The notes under the pieces: generated by a model | The model's input: only the letters and a program-made list of their open reading frames with translations | Databases searched by the model: none | What the model was told of the DNA's origin: nothing | Shown: positions 24,138-35,419 of the stretch, piece after piece | Layout: the number at the start of each line of letters is the position of its first letter | How positions within the stretch are numbered: position 1 is the stretch's first letter | NCBI GenBank assembly: GCA_021464245.1 | Contig: JADCRB010000162.1 | Location: forward strand, 531,476 to 595,475 | Source of the DNA: Carallia brachiata | Lineage: Eukaryota; Streptophyta; Magnoliopsida; Malpighiales; Rhizophoraceae | DNA length: 64,000 nt | Direction: 5' to 3' | Position numbers and translations under genes: made by a program

Positions 24138-25111
24138 AATCCTCACTGTTTGTACCCGTCAATTTTTTGGAGGAAAAATCTTTCCTTCTATATCAGCGCA
24201 AAGAATACATATAATTGAGGAATTAACGATTAAATGGATGCATCGACATATATCTGACTGACAATCTAGTTTCGGATTAGAACAGGTAGCTCTAGTTATA
24301 AGATATCTTGAAACATAACTTAATGGTTCTTTTGACCCAGTTCTGATTAACCAATGATTTCGATTCTAATTTCGATTTTGTTTTGATTCTGATTAACCTC
24401 CTATTCCAATTGTGATTTAATTGGGATCGGTTTAGTTCCAACCATTTTTTTTAGAAAAAGCAACTAAAATTATAAATATTGAATAAAAATTAAATTAAAG
24501 AGAGAAAATTTAAATAAAAAATAGATTGAATTTATTTAAATATTGATTAAACTGTTTATGTATCTCTTCGAGTTTTGAAGAATTAAAGTTAACAAAGTTA
24601 TATCTACTTTAAAACTTTATCTTAGATTTTACCCTTTTTACCTACACTGTTATTCCAGTCCCCATCTCAAAGAAAATAATTTGAATATTTTTTTTTCTTT
24701 TTTAAAATCGACGGTCTTAGTTTTTTCTTTCAAAAAAATTTAGTTAAACAACCACCAATCTGATCACTCATTGGTTTATATTTTTTAAAACAAAAATTGG
24801 TCGGTTGAACCATGGGGTCCCGTGGTTCATGGAAAGGGGACCATGACCGGACAGCCTTTTTATTTTTCGATTCTAAATAGGAACTAGTCGGGTTTTTCAA
24901 TCCGATTCAAGGTTGATAGCCAGTTCTGTTTTAATACGTCTCCAGTCCAAATCGAACTAGAGGTCACCCTCGCATGAACATCCTATGTATGGTGAACAGG
25001 TGAAAACATCATAACATCTAAGGTATTGATAGATACGGCTTTGAGTCCCAGGCTGCGCTAGGCGGCCTAATTAGAACCTGTCAACAGTTCGCAGGAATTT
25101 TTTGGCAGCCA
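24138..25111. other. Intergenic AT-rich DNA
   Basis: No gene is recognised. A stretch at 24320-24440 repeats GATTCTGATT/TTTCGATT-like phrases of low complexity. Confidence 0.4.
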
Positions 25112-25440
25112 CTAGAAATATATTTTGAGTCGAAAAGTGGGTGTCTCACTAAAATCAGTACAGCGACACTTATGACAAATAGACCAAACGGGACGACAGC
25201 CGCCGAATAATAGCACAAGGTTGGGCGCATACTTGGATTTCACCAAAGTGCCACTCAAGTGCGCATAAACAAACCCAAGCTGTACAGAGACCAGGGACCC
25301 AGAAGCGGAGGCCGACCAAAAAGACACGCCTCCTCCACCCCCACAAAAGGGGAAGAGACGCTTCACAAAGGAAGTACCAACCTCCACTAGAATCGCCGGA
25401 GAAAAAGCAAACAGGCGTAAATCACGGTCAGCTCATGTTA
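25112..25440 (-). other. GC-rich island of unknown origin (possible transposon 5' fragment)
   Basis: This about 330-base block is clearly richer in G+C than everything around it and sits just before the start of duplication copy 2. On the minus strand a 91-codon frame is open (residues include LFPFCGGGGG and SVQLGFVYAHLSG) without any known domain. The composition resembles the 5' part of some plant retroelements, but this is inference. A short orphan exon cannot be excluded. Confidence 0.3.
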
Positions 25441-26055
25441 GCACTCCCTTGACACACAATAGTCCCAGCTGAATTTATAATTTTATTAAATTATAAGTTA
25501 TATAATAAATAATTTTTATATTTTCATTAATCTAACACTTTGTTACGATAATTAAACTTTAAAATTTTTAAAATAAAAATTTAACTTCTAACATTAAGTG
25601 TTCCTGCCACAAATCACAAGATCTAATGGTTGAATAGCCTAAATTTTTAGTTTCAAATTAAGGTTCGATATCTCTATAAGAAAAAACAACATTGGGAATT
25701 TCCCCAGCCACATAATTTATGTATTTCAGTCAAGAAATGGGATGTCTCCAAATCATATTATAGTGGATCATCTTCAAGGTTAACCTCATAAAAGAACTAT
25801 GAACTTTTTAATTTTTTTAAAAAAATTATTATAAATTTTTTAATATATCATGAACTTTTCAATTACTTCTAAATCTATCACACTATCATTTTATAGTAAT
25901 GACTTTTGTATTCATTTATAAAAAATATAGTATAGCTCATCTTAAAGTATAGCTCGTGTTCTTTTTGGTCGAATATAACTGATCTTCTTTATTTGACACT
26001 TACATATTTAATAAATAAATTAAGCATAAAAAAATAGTTTTTCCTTTTGAAAGAG

Positions 26056-26277
26056 AAAATTTGCATTGTGATGTAATTTGGTGATTAAATATTATTTAGA
26101 TTTATATTTTATATAATAAATAATATATTTTATATAATTATAATCATAAAAAGTGATTTAAAAAAATATTATAATTTTTTTTGTTACATATTTTTTACTT
26201 ATAATTACATAAAAAAATATATTTTATTATATAAATTAAATACCGTTTAACTGTAATTTAGCCACTAATCGCGTCGT
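26056..26277. mobile_element. AT-rich MITE upstream of the second small gene
   Basis: Imperfect palindrome with ends GTGATGTAATTTGGTGATTA (left) and, reverse complemented, GTGGCTAAATTACAGTTAAA (right). CCTTTTGAAAGAG and CCTTTTTTGAAAGAG flank it (26043-26055 and 26278-26292). The corresponding site in duplication copy 1 (about 18827-18845) has no such insert, which supports a recent insertion. Confidence 0.7.
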
Positions 26278-26646
26278 CCTTTTTTGAAAGAGTGAAAACC
26301 CCATCTGAAATTAGTCATTCTCCTATCCCCACGAAATCCAGTCCTCCACGTCACAGCAGCAAAACACCTTCCGTAGATTTGACTGGACCCCGAAACGCGC
26401 AGCAGTTATTGGCTGGCGACTCAAACTGAAATCACCAAATTACCCTCAGAAATTCCCATAAATCCCTATTCTGTCCTCATCCCGGGTTCTTCGCTACTAC
26501 ATGGCCGCCACCACCACTCGCATCTCTTTCTCCATTCAAACAAGGAGGCCTGAGATTGGGAGGAACAATTGAAGGTACAATACAAAGACCATTTTTAGAG
26601 AGGAGAGAGAAAGGAGAGTTCTAGAGAGAGAAAGTTGACAGAAACC

Positions 26647-27051
26647 ATGGAATTGGAAGAAGAGGTCATGAGTAATGATAATGAGGTGGGCAGCAGCGAC
26701 AGTACGAGCGGTGGCGATCGCGGCGACGGTGGTGGCAAGGGGAGGAGGAGGAGTAAGTTGTGGCTGTTCGGATGGCTGAAGATCAAGGATTCATGGAGGT
26801 GGAAGTGGAGGTTCCTGGGGTCTGCTTTTAAGTGTAAAAGGCATGCCTTGCAATTGCAGCTGTCCTTTTTTGAGAATGTTCTGTTTAAGATTGTTTCTGT
26901 TTTGGAGGCTGTTGTCTTGGTTGCCACCTCTGTTTCTTCTACCTATGTTGTGGCTGCCACATTTGACCCCTTTGCCTATGCTTTCTTCTTCTTCTTTGTT
27001 TTTTGGGTATATAAATTTGTTGCTTCTTTAGTATGTATGAGGTTTACCTGA
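26647..27051 (+). CDS. Small basic protein of unknown function, copy 2 with altered C-terminus
   Basis: Single exon of 134 residues from ATG 26647. The acidic start, Ser/Gly linker, Arg run and core (SKLWLFGWLK, DSWRWKWRFLGSAFKCKRHA, LQLQLSFFENVLFKIVSVLE) are as in the paralogue at 19192-19512. Immediately after VVLVAT one C is missing compared with copy 1 (GCCACCTCTG against GCCACCCTCTG, about 26923). The frame shifts, the CFFYLCCGCHI end is lost, and a 40-residue hydrophobic extension (SVSSTYVVAATF, then a Phe-rich stretch, ending VCMRFT) replaces it. The extension could form a membrane helix. Either this is a newly evolved C-terminus, a pseudogenising change, or a sequence error. Confidence 0.65.
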   Translation: MELEEEVMSNDNEVGSSDSTSGGDRGDGGGKGRRRSKLWLFGWLKIKDSWRWKWRFLGSAFKCKRHALQLQLSFFENVLFKIVSVLEAVVLVATSVSSTYVVAATFDPFAYAFFFFFVFWVYKFVASLVCMRFT

Positions 27052-27470
27052 AATCACTGTGATCCTTGTTGCTTAATTATATTGCAAAATCTATGTTGAG
27101 TCGCGGAAGTACAGAAATGAACACTCGACCCAATTTGGGTTTGACCCCAAAAACCTAGAGATCTGAGAGAATTAAGGCTGTGCTGTGGGCAAGGTATGGG
27201 GCATTGCAGCTTTGTTATTTGGAGAAGTAAAAAGAGTTCTGAATGGGGACTATTTGTATTTCACTATTTTGTAATTTGTAATTTGCTTCATCATGTATTT
27301 AGAGCCTAATCTTTGTTAGCTACGAATGTTTTTGTTTTATTTTCTCCCTCTCTCTCACACGCATTCTGTGGATTAGCTTTTCTTCAATGATATTTCTTGC
27401 GTAAGCTAGGTTTAGTGATGGGTGTCATTCAAGAGCTTAGTTCATGATCTGCCCGAATTCAGCCATGAAG

Positions 27471-29873
27471 ACCATCTTTGGTTTCGGTTTGGTGCCTAGA
27501 TTAGTCACTGCAGCAATGCAGATTGGGAAATTCAATGGCCTGCAAAATGGCTTTAGCAACAAGTTTTTTTTGATCAAAAATTAAAAAGCATGTCGCAAAT
27601 TCGTTGGCTACTACTTTTGTAAACCGGCATAGCATAGGAAGTTATTATATTATTATTCTCATTTAATTTTTTTATACATAAAATTTACCATCTTAATATT
27701 ATTAAATTTGAGTAGATATTTGAAATATTAAACTTTCAAATATTAAATACAGTATCAACAAATTTGAAACTATACTCTAAGATAAATTCTCGATCTTATA
27801 AGGAGCAAATAATAATAAAGAGACTTAAATTCAAGTTAATGCAACGAAAAATACATTGAATCACCGATGAAACTTTCACCTCGGTGCTGCTTTAGCAACA
27901 AGTCAATAGAAAGTTTTTGCAAAGTACCATGTTCTTTTTTTTTTCCCCCTAGGAAGGTCCGTGTTCAATTGGGACATCATTGAATTTTTAAGCCTACTGT
28001 AAATATAATTGCTGCTTTCTATTATTGCACAATTAGTTCTGATGTTGGAGTGCAATTAGTCCAAATACCATTGCTAATGAATTATATCGAATTAAACATG
28101 AACAACACTCACGTTTATTAATCTTAAAATGTTTCATACAATTAACATAGAAGCATATTAATAACATGATTATCAAGCCACATTTACAAACAATATTTTT
28201 TTTTTATCTATTAGAAGACTTATTGGATTATAAACTATATAATAAAGCACTTCCATACTTTCTATAAATCTCATACTCCATTTTCAAATTTAAAACTTGA
28301 GACTACTAGAATAAAAATCTAAATTGTAACCACTCAAGTGTCTACTTAAAGCTTATCGACCATAATAATAACATCACTAACTATACAATAAAGTAAACAT
28401 TCATGTCCTTATATAGTAAAAAAACTCGTAATTCTAATTCAATGCTACTAATATATGAAATTAGAATAAGAATCTAACCTTTACATGAATATTAAATTTT
28501 AATCGAATCTGGACCAACCTCAATACTTGTTAATCATAAAACTTATTCGGCAATTTATTCTTAGAGTTTTATTACAGAGACACCGAAATCCCCTAAGATG
28601 AGACAGATTTAAATTAACTGGTAATATATAAGTGTTGGTTAAGAGTATGAGTATTATATTTTGCACGTAATGTCTTTTTGTGGACTATGACTCTTCAAGT
28701 CTGTAAAACTTCCATCCATGGAGAGAAGAATAAGAGGCCAATAGACCATATAGAGATGTTCCTGCCCAAGACTGGGCTAGTTGGCAACTGATATCTTACT
28801 CAACTTCCTTAACCCAAAATTAAACATTAATCAATCTTTTAGTTTTGATGTAGATCTGCTAATTTAGGTTGGCTCAAGTGCATCCTCTTTGAAATCAAAT
28901 TAAAATGCAGTGGTAACATATTTGCTCGATGAAATTCTTTTAATTAGTTTCACCTTATCTTATTTTTCATTCTGCATAAATAAGATCAAACGCAATTATC
29001 CAGCCCTCCAACCCCATAAAGTTGAAATTATAGAGGAGTTTGCCTTTCTGTGGTATTTGCAAAATTCACCAACAGTATCAACAAACCAGTCAGACACTCA
29101 TTTATTTCTTAATTACTGACAGACTAACTATTAACTATTTTATTATTTAAAATAATGCAATTTAAAATCAATCAATCATTAAAATATATTTCACTATACA
29201 AGTAAAAAATTGGTCCAACAAGGCTCATGTTAGGTCCAATCTTCTCGAAGATCTGGTTCTTCTTGACTTTGAACTTTGATATTTCTACAGAATATTTAAG
29301 GAACTATTGTGCAGATGCAAATGGATGTATATCCTGGTCAGCTAAAACAAGGTTGGACTAATAATGAAGGCCTGTAGAATCCGATCGGCTCGTGCCCTTA
29401 AATATTGCCGCCAAGTTTGTCCACGTTTTATAAAAAATGAAGATTCTGTTTCCCTGTAATAAGTGCAAGACAGAAACTTCTTTTTAGACGCGTGCAGTGC
29501 AATTGGCTGACTTTGACCGTAATAGATTTTTCTAATTTGATTTTAATTATCAAAAAAGTTAGGAAACTGAGTGAAAAAGACAGAAGCGAAGAGGGTGACC
29601 AAGTAACATTGACAATGTCGGTCACAGACTTTTTTTTAATTAAAAAAGTTTATAATGTTCATACAAATTTGCAAATGATGCAAAAATGTGTATGCGTCCA
29701 TAGTTATTTAAAAAGGGTTATTACTTGCTTGTACAAATATTTAAGTAATTAATATGAATATTTTTACTTATTTGTATGTATATATTAAAATTTTTTAATC
29801 AAAACATAATGCAGGTCCTATGTAGGACCTCCACCTGTCACACCCATATATTTTCCTTGTTTATTTTTCATGA
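27471..29873. other. Gene-poor AT-rich DNA
   Basis: No gene is recognised. A stretch around 28205-28350 shares phrases (TTATAAACTATATAATAAA, then AAAACTTGAGACT-type text) with the 5' parts of the two segmental duplications, and so belongs to a dispersed AT-rich repeat. Short open frames lack domains. Confidence 0.4.
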
Positions 29874-30050
29874 AGTAGCTAAATATCTTGAAAATTGTGT
29901 TATGAAACATCTTAAATGTGTAATTATGGAAAGAATTATTAATTTTTTTAATACTTTCAAATCAGAAAAGGAAAAAAATTAATAATTTTTTTCATAATTA
30001 TATATTTCGAGATATTTCATAATACAGTTTTTAAAAAATTTAGTATTACT
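29874..30050. mobile_element. Palindromic MITE, family A, copy 1
   Basis: Nearly the whole 177 bases fold back. The left arm has GTGTTATGAAACATCTTAAA and TAATTATGGAAAGAATTATT; the right arm, reverse complemented, has CTGTATTATGAAATATCTCG and TAATTATGAAAAAAATTATT. A second member lies at 31352-31520. Confidence 0.7.
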
Positions 30051-31351
30051 CTTTTTCGTGACCCTCTAGTTGGACTCTTTAACTATGAAGTGCATAAAAG
30101 ATTCTTGTTATTAGATGCTAGTGAAGATTCTTGTGACACTCTACTAATTTTACTAAGTTTACACCCGTCAATCTACTTTAATCTTCCTTTTTTTGCTGTT
30201 GTTCGTCGTCATTTGAGAGTTTTATTAAAGATTAAAATGTGACCAATTTTGCAAGTAATTAATTAGTGAGTTAAAGGGGAGGATTGATGGATTTTCATTT
30301 GGCAAAAATAAAAAATTAACCCTCCACCTTTCAGTATTTTTTAATTCATGCTCACAATAGTTTTTTTTTTTTAAATAAATTAAGTGTCTATGCGGTAGTC
30401 ACGTGGCTGCTGCTTGGCTGGCGTGGCTGGGGTTAACGAAATTGTGGCAATAAGTGTTGAAGGAGATAACATCAATTTTTTTTTTTTTTTTTTGACCTCA
30501 GATCATTATGGTTTAGTAATTTGAGGTATTTTGAGGGTTTCGTTCGTACCATCGATTGTCACCGCCGATCAGAATAGCTCAATAATTTGAAGATTTCATT
30601 CGTACTATAAAATTATAGAGAAGAAGCAGTGAGATTAGTCTTGGACAGTGCATTCTTCTTCTATGCTCATTTTGCCAACACATAGATTCGAATCCTTAGA
30701 AAGAAGTTTAGTAAAATTAAAATATACGTTTAATATCGCACAATTTTGGAATAAGTTAATGAATATTGTCAAGTATTATGAAATTTATTTATTTATAAAT
30801 TTAATATAGAGGTCCAAACTATTATACGATATGACTAATAAAATTTTTATTAATCAGACTATGAGACGTCGTTTTGTTATTAATCTTATTGACAAAAAAA
30901 AGAAAAAAAAGAAAAAACAAATCTCATTACTCAACAAGCGGATTCTGTCCAGTAGGTCACCCATGCAGAGAAATGAGAATTCATGGGGAGACTATTGCTT
31001 ATTGACCAAAAACAAAAAAAAAAAAAGAATTCATGGGGAGACTTTGTATCCCCATAAGGATGGCCAGCAATTTAGCAGAATGCACATGATTAATAAAAGA
31101 ATACAATTTTTTATTTTTATTTTTTCATTAACTCTTATTTGTATCATTTTATCAATTGTATATGACTATATCTATATTAATCACTTTTGTTTTGTATCTA
31201 ACAAGTGTTTTCTCTATTTTTGGGTGACGTATGAGAGACATTCCAATAGCTTTGTTGCTTTTTACCGAAAATGGAGGTATTGTCAATGACTCTTTTTCTC
31301 TTTTTTGACAATTTGGTATTGTAAATCATGTTTTGATCGTCCAATCTTTTT
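30051..31351. other. Gene-poor AT-rich DNA
   Basis: A direct repeat GAATTCATGGGGAGACT occurs at about 30979 and 31026, separated by an A-rich spacer. An open frame over this stretch is built from A-runs and has no domain. No gene is called. Confidence 0.4.
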
Positions 31352-31520
31352 GGAATAATAATAACCATATTATAAAATATCTCAAAATTTATAATTATAA
31401 AAACAATCATTAATTTTTTTAACACTATTAAACTAAAAAAGAAAAAAATTATGAATTTTTTTATAATTATAAATTTTAAAATATTTTATGATATAGTTTT
31501 TGAAATATTTATCATTATTT
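31352..31520. mobile_element. Palindromic MITE, family A, copy 2
   Basis: Inverted arms: left CATATTATAAAATATCTCAA then TTATAATTATAAAAACAATC; right, reverse complemented, CTATATCATAAAATATTTTA then TTATAATTATAAAAAAATTC. Same layout as the element at 29874-30050. Confidence 0.65.
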
Positions 31521-31786
31521 TTTTTTATGTATTATTTATGTGATGTACTATGTGAGGCATTCTCTTACAGTTTTGTTCCTTTTTGCTCTTTCACCGTCAT
31601 TACGAGTTTGTTGATTTAATAACCTTAGGTTTTTCTAAGATGTCCCTTCTTCTTCCCTAATAACAAGCAACTATTATAACTTACATCCTTTCACGACCTT
31701 GACAACAAGGAACTTCGAGTTCACAAATAAAAACGTAACAATAAACTAAAGAAGAGACGTGTGATATCCACTGTGGTTTAATAATG

Positions 31787-32144
31787 GGTTAATATACAAA
31801 AATATTACTCATTTTATTTAAAGTAAAAAATTTAACACTAATTTTAAAAAGTAATAATTTATCCTTTTTTAAATTTTTTTGTTACAAATTTAATACATTA
31901 TGAAAATTTTTAAATAAAATTTATTTATTTCGATAATATGACATTAACTTATATAACTATCATATTATTAAAAAAGACATATTTTTATAAATTTATTATT
32001 AAAACTAACAAATTTTGTTTGTATAAAATTATTGCGTGCTAAATTTGTTACAAAAATATTTAAAGAGAGGTAACTTGTTACTTTTTAAATGTGGTACTAA
32101 ATTTATTATTTTGAATAAAGTTAGTGATATTTTTATATATTAAT
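31787..32144. mobile_element. Palindromic MITE, family B, copy 1
   Basis: About 355 bases with full-length inverted arms. The left arm starts GGTTAATATACAAAAATATT; the right end, reverse complemented, reads TTAATATATAAAAATATCAC. Internal matches include AAAAAGTAATAA / AAAAAGTAACAA and TTTGTTACAAATTTA / TTTGTAACAAATTTA. A related element is at 33219-33578. Confidence 0.75.
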
Positions 32145-32774
32145 TTTTTTTATGTCACCAAAAATAAATTCTTGTTGACAAAAGAAAATGACTTGAGTTT
32201 TTTTTTTTTAATCAAAATGACCTAAGTTGGTGACTACTATTTCTTAAATAGTATTATGTCTATTATAAAGTTACACTTGCATCCCTAAGACCATAATTTC
32301 TTTTAGAATTAACAAAAAAATTTGACAATTTATTGATATATTAGAGCCACATTCCATAGATACATAGTTTTGTTAATTTAATTTATGGTTGTACATTTGA
32401 CATCCGGTACTGTTTTAGCCAAAATACTGTTTATACCCAACCAGTTATGTTAGAATCACGTGTCCAATTTCTATACGCACGTAATAAATAATATTGAATG
32501 AAGAGAAAGACTATATAAATATCTCTAGTGCGACATATTAAAAGTATTTAATTAATTTAATAATTTTTTTTAAATTTAATATTTTTTCACGATTCAATAA
32601 TTTAGATATCGCGTGTCAATTTTGTTACTACTTATATATATAATATTCATATGGTCACACGTTTTGTCCATTAGGAAGCAAGTTCGGTGGCCTTTGTTTT
32701 TCAAAGATATTATCAGTGAGACACAATACATATGTGGATCAAAATTATATTTTTGACAACAATAGGTAAAGTTG

Positions 32775-33068
32775 GGAATAAAGATAAAATTAGTCGTAAA
32801 TTTTTATTAATTTATATAATTAAGTCTTAAATATTTTTTTTATTTTAGTTCTAGATTTTTAAGATTTATTGTAATTAAGTCCTTCCATCAATAAAATAGG
32901 GATTGTTTTCGATGGATCAATATAAGGTATTTAATAGTTTGATTAAATTCCGCCGAAGAAAGGACTTAATTTTAACATATCTTCGAAAATTAAAATTAAA
33001 ATTTTAAAATATTTGGAATTCAATTATAAAAATTTATAGAAGTTGATGACTAATTTTTCCTTAATTCC
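32775..33068. mobile_element. Palindromic MITE, family C
   Basis: About 294 bases. The left arm (GGAATAAAGATAAAATTAGT, then ATTTATATAATTAAGTC) pairs with the reverse complement of the right arm (GGAATTAAGGAAAAATTAGT, then TTTTATAATTGAATTCC). Inner ends show AATTAAGTCC on one side and GGACTTAATT on the other. Confidence 0.7.
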
Positions 33069-33218
33069 ATAAAGTGGGTGCTGCATATATTCCCACAGGC
33101 ATCGCAGAACATAGTTTGATAGTGTTATAGGATGTGGCAAGGAGGGAGCCTGAAAGGGTTCTATAATGAATGTCGATTAAGGAATCTAAAAAGCTATAAG
33201 TTATCATGGATTATTAAA

Positions 33219-33578
33219 GGATTAATATACAAAAATATTATAATTTTATTTGAAATAATAAATTTAACATTAATTTTTTTTAAAAATAATTTATCTCTTG
33301 TTGAATATTTTTATAATAAATCTAATATATAATGATTTTATATGAACAAAATTTATTAGTTTCGATAATAGATTTATAAAAATATATCTGTTTTGATAAT
33401 ATAATAATCATATAAATTAGAATCATATTATCGAAACAGATAAATTTTATTCAAAATATTTCACCGCGTATTAGATTTGTTACAAAAAAATTCAAAGATG
33501 AGTAAATTGTTACTTTTTAAAATTGATATTATATTTATTATTTTAGACAAAATTAATAATATTTTTGTATGTTTACCC
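33219..33578. mobile_element. Palindromic MITE, family B, copy 2
   Basis: Same plan as 31787-32144. The left end is GGATTAATATACAAAAATAT; the right end, reverse complemented, is GGGTAAACATACAAAAATAT. A TTTCGATAATA / ATTATCGAAAC pair lies near the centre. Confidence 0.75.
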
Positions 33579-34556
33579 TTTTATATACTCAGAAACTTTA
33601 TAATTATATAAATCTATTTGCAAATGTTTGCACCACTTCTAACTAGATTTAATTTGATCAGACAAGAGAACCGAAATTGTTTTTAGAAAGGTTGAGAATC
33701 CAAGTCTCAATTCCTTTAAAATTTCACAAAGTAGAATTTTAATTTCAATGACCAAAACAAGAGAGAAAAACGCTGGCAATGTGAATGAGATATGCTCACA
33801 GATACAGCAAATTTAACTTAAACAACAATATCAGTTTCACGAATTAAAAAATACCACATAAAAAGTTAAAAAACAACGTAATAATCTATGAAGAGTTTGA
33901 AACTAATTTATTTTTTTTTTTTTGTAAAAAAACAATTATAAGAAAGCATGGATAACAGTCCACAAATTTGTCAGAAATGATTTTGTTGATTGCATTGGCC
34001 ACTGAGCTAGGCTTCTATACGATACTCATAAAAGAGTAAATTTTACGGTACATAATAAAGGTCAGGAGTCGCGTCTAACACTATATAAACTAAGAGTATG
34101 TTTAATCATACTAAATATTTTAAGATTATTTATTTACCTACTTAGCTTAAAGCAAATTTCTTTGCTTTTGCTTCTTGTTTGATTATTAAGGAGAGTTATA
34201 AAAATGACTTATTTTTTTTGAACTTTATTTAAGACCTATTTGAGTTAACTGTTAAATGTTACTGTTATTAATTACTGTTGCTAATTGTTACTGCTGATTG
34301 GTGATTGTTGATTCCTACATACTGTTGCTGATTGCTGATAAAAATAATAAAATATTTGGTTAATTTTATACTTGCTGTTACTGTTAAATAATGGAATGTC
34401 TAATTTAAACACATAATTTATATAAATATATCGTATTAAAAATTTTATTTTTATATTTAATAATTTTATATTTTAGAATAATATTTTATAAATAATATTG
34501 AGAATTATTTTACTTAATTTTTAACTTTTTAAAAAAAATATTAAGTTTTATTAAAT
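33579..34556. other. Gene-poor AT-rich DNA
   Basis: No gene is recognised. At 34240-34390 ACTGTTGCT/TTACTGTTA-like phrases recur, related to phrases at 42770-42870, which suggests another dispersed element of unknown type. Confidence 0.35.
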
Positions 34557-34722
34557 GATAAAAATTATTATGTTTGAGATTTTTTTTTATAAATGTCAAT
34601 ATTAAAGAAAATTGAAGTAAAAAAAATATTATTTAAGAAGATAAAAATTATTATGTTTGAGATTTTTTTTTATAAATGTCAATATTAAAGAAAATTGAAG
34701 TAAAAAAAATATTATTTAAGAA
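34557..34722. repeat. Perfect 83-bp tandem duplication
   Basis: Two adjacent copies, 34557-34639 and 34640-34722, appear identical by direct reading, including homopolymer lengths. Noncoding and AT-rich. Identity implies a recent event. Confidence 0.9.
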
Positions 34723-35419
34723 TACTTGTAAAAAAATTATTGAAGTTATATAAATACTAATAAAATAAATTATCATATCTAATTTATGTGTTAAATAAAA
34801 AATAATAGTAAAATTATATAAATATTCTTTAAGGATAATTTAAACTATATAAATTATTATTAATATTAAAAAGTTAAAAATAATTTAAAAAACAGTAAAA
34901 AGTAGTACATAATTACTTTCCAAGCAGCTGCTGTTAGGAAGTCAAATAAGAAAATAAGCAGAATCTAACACAAACACTGAAAAATTTATCAAACACCTAT
35001 CTTCTTATTTTTTAAAAATAAAACACAAATACATTTATTAAAAAACTAAATCAAATACTCCCTCACATACCTAAGTTAGACAGCTGCCACTTATCTATAA
35101 GACTACAACCAATCCTAAGGCAGAAGGAGATAAGTGAGTATAAATATCTAAAAAAAAAAAAAAAAAAAAACAAAAAATGAGCACACAAACACACAGATAA
35201 AAAAAAAGAAAATTGAAAAATAAAAAAGAAAACAAAAATTAGAGAGAGAGAGAGGGTTTTGGTTGCTTAAAGTAGAGAGTGTGGGCAACTTTAAATATCT
35301 TCTTCTCGACCTTCATCTTCTTTCTGCGGCTTTTGAAAGAAGAACAGTGTTTTGTAAACGGCGTCGTTTTTTTTTTTAAAAATATATAGATCTAAGGGCG
35401 AGGAAGGAGAAGAGGGAGA
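34723..35419. promoter_or_regulatory. Promoter and 5' leader region of the GIP1-like gene
   Basis: AT-rich upstream DNA, then an A-rich stretch and a short GA repeat (about 35241-35254), followed by the probable 5' leader. No single TATA box can be assigned with certainty. Confidence 0.4.

Larger units (their letters stand above)
25485..27470 (+). repeat. Segmental duplication, copy 2
   Basis: Direct copy of the block at 18465-20115, about 7 kb downstream. It differs by an AT-rich insertion around 25795-25975, a MITE at 26056-26277 and many point changes in noncoding parts, while the gene core is highly conserved. Confidence 0.85.

Noticed and set aside
30831..31289. 152-codon plus-strand frame
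   Set aside because: Built from A-runs and a short direct repeat in a MITE-rich area; no domain and poor codon usage.
34557..34722. CRISPR-like or satellite array
   Set aside because: Only two adjacent copies without spacers; a simple tandem duplication in a plant genome.
34095..35060. Large TIR element around the tandem duplication
   Set aside because: End similarity (GAGTATGTTTAATC against GAGTATTTGATTTA) is too weak in AT-rich DNA to support a call.
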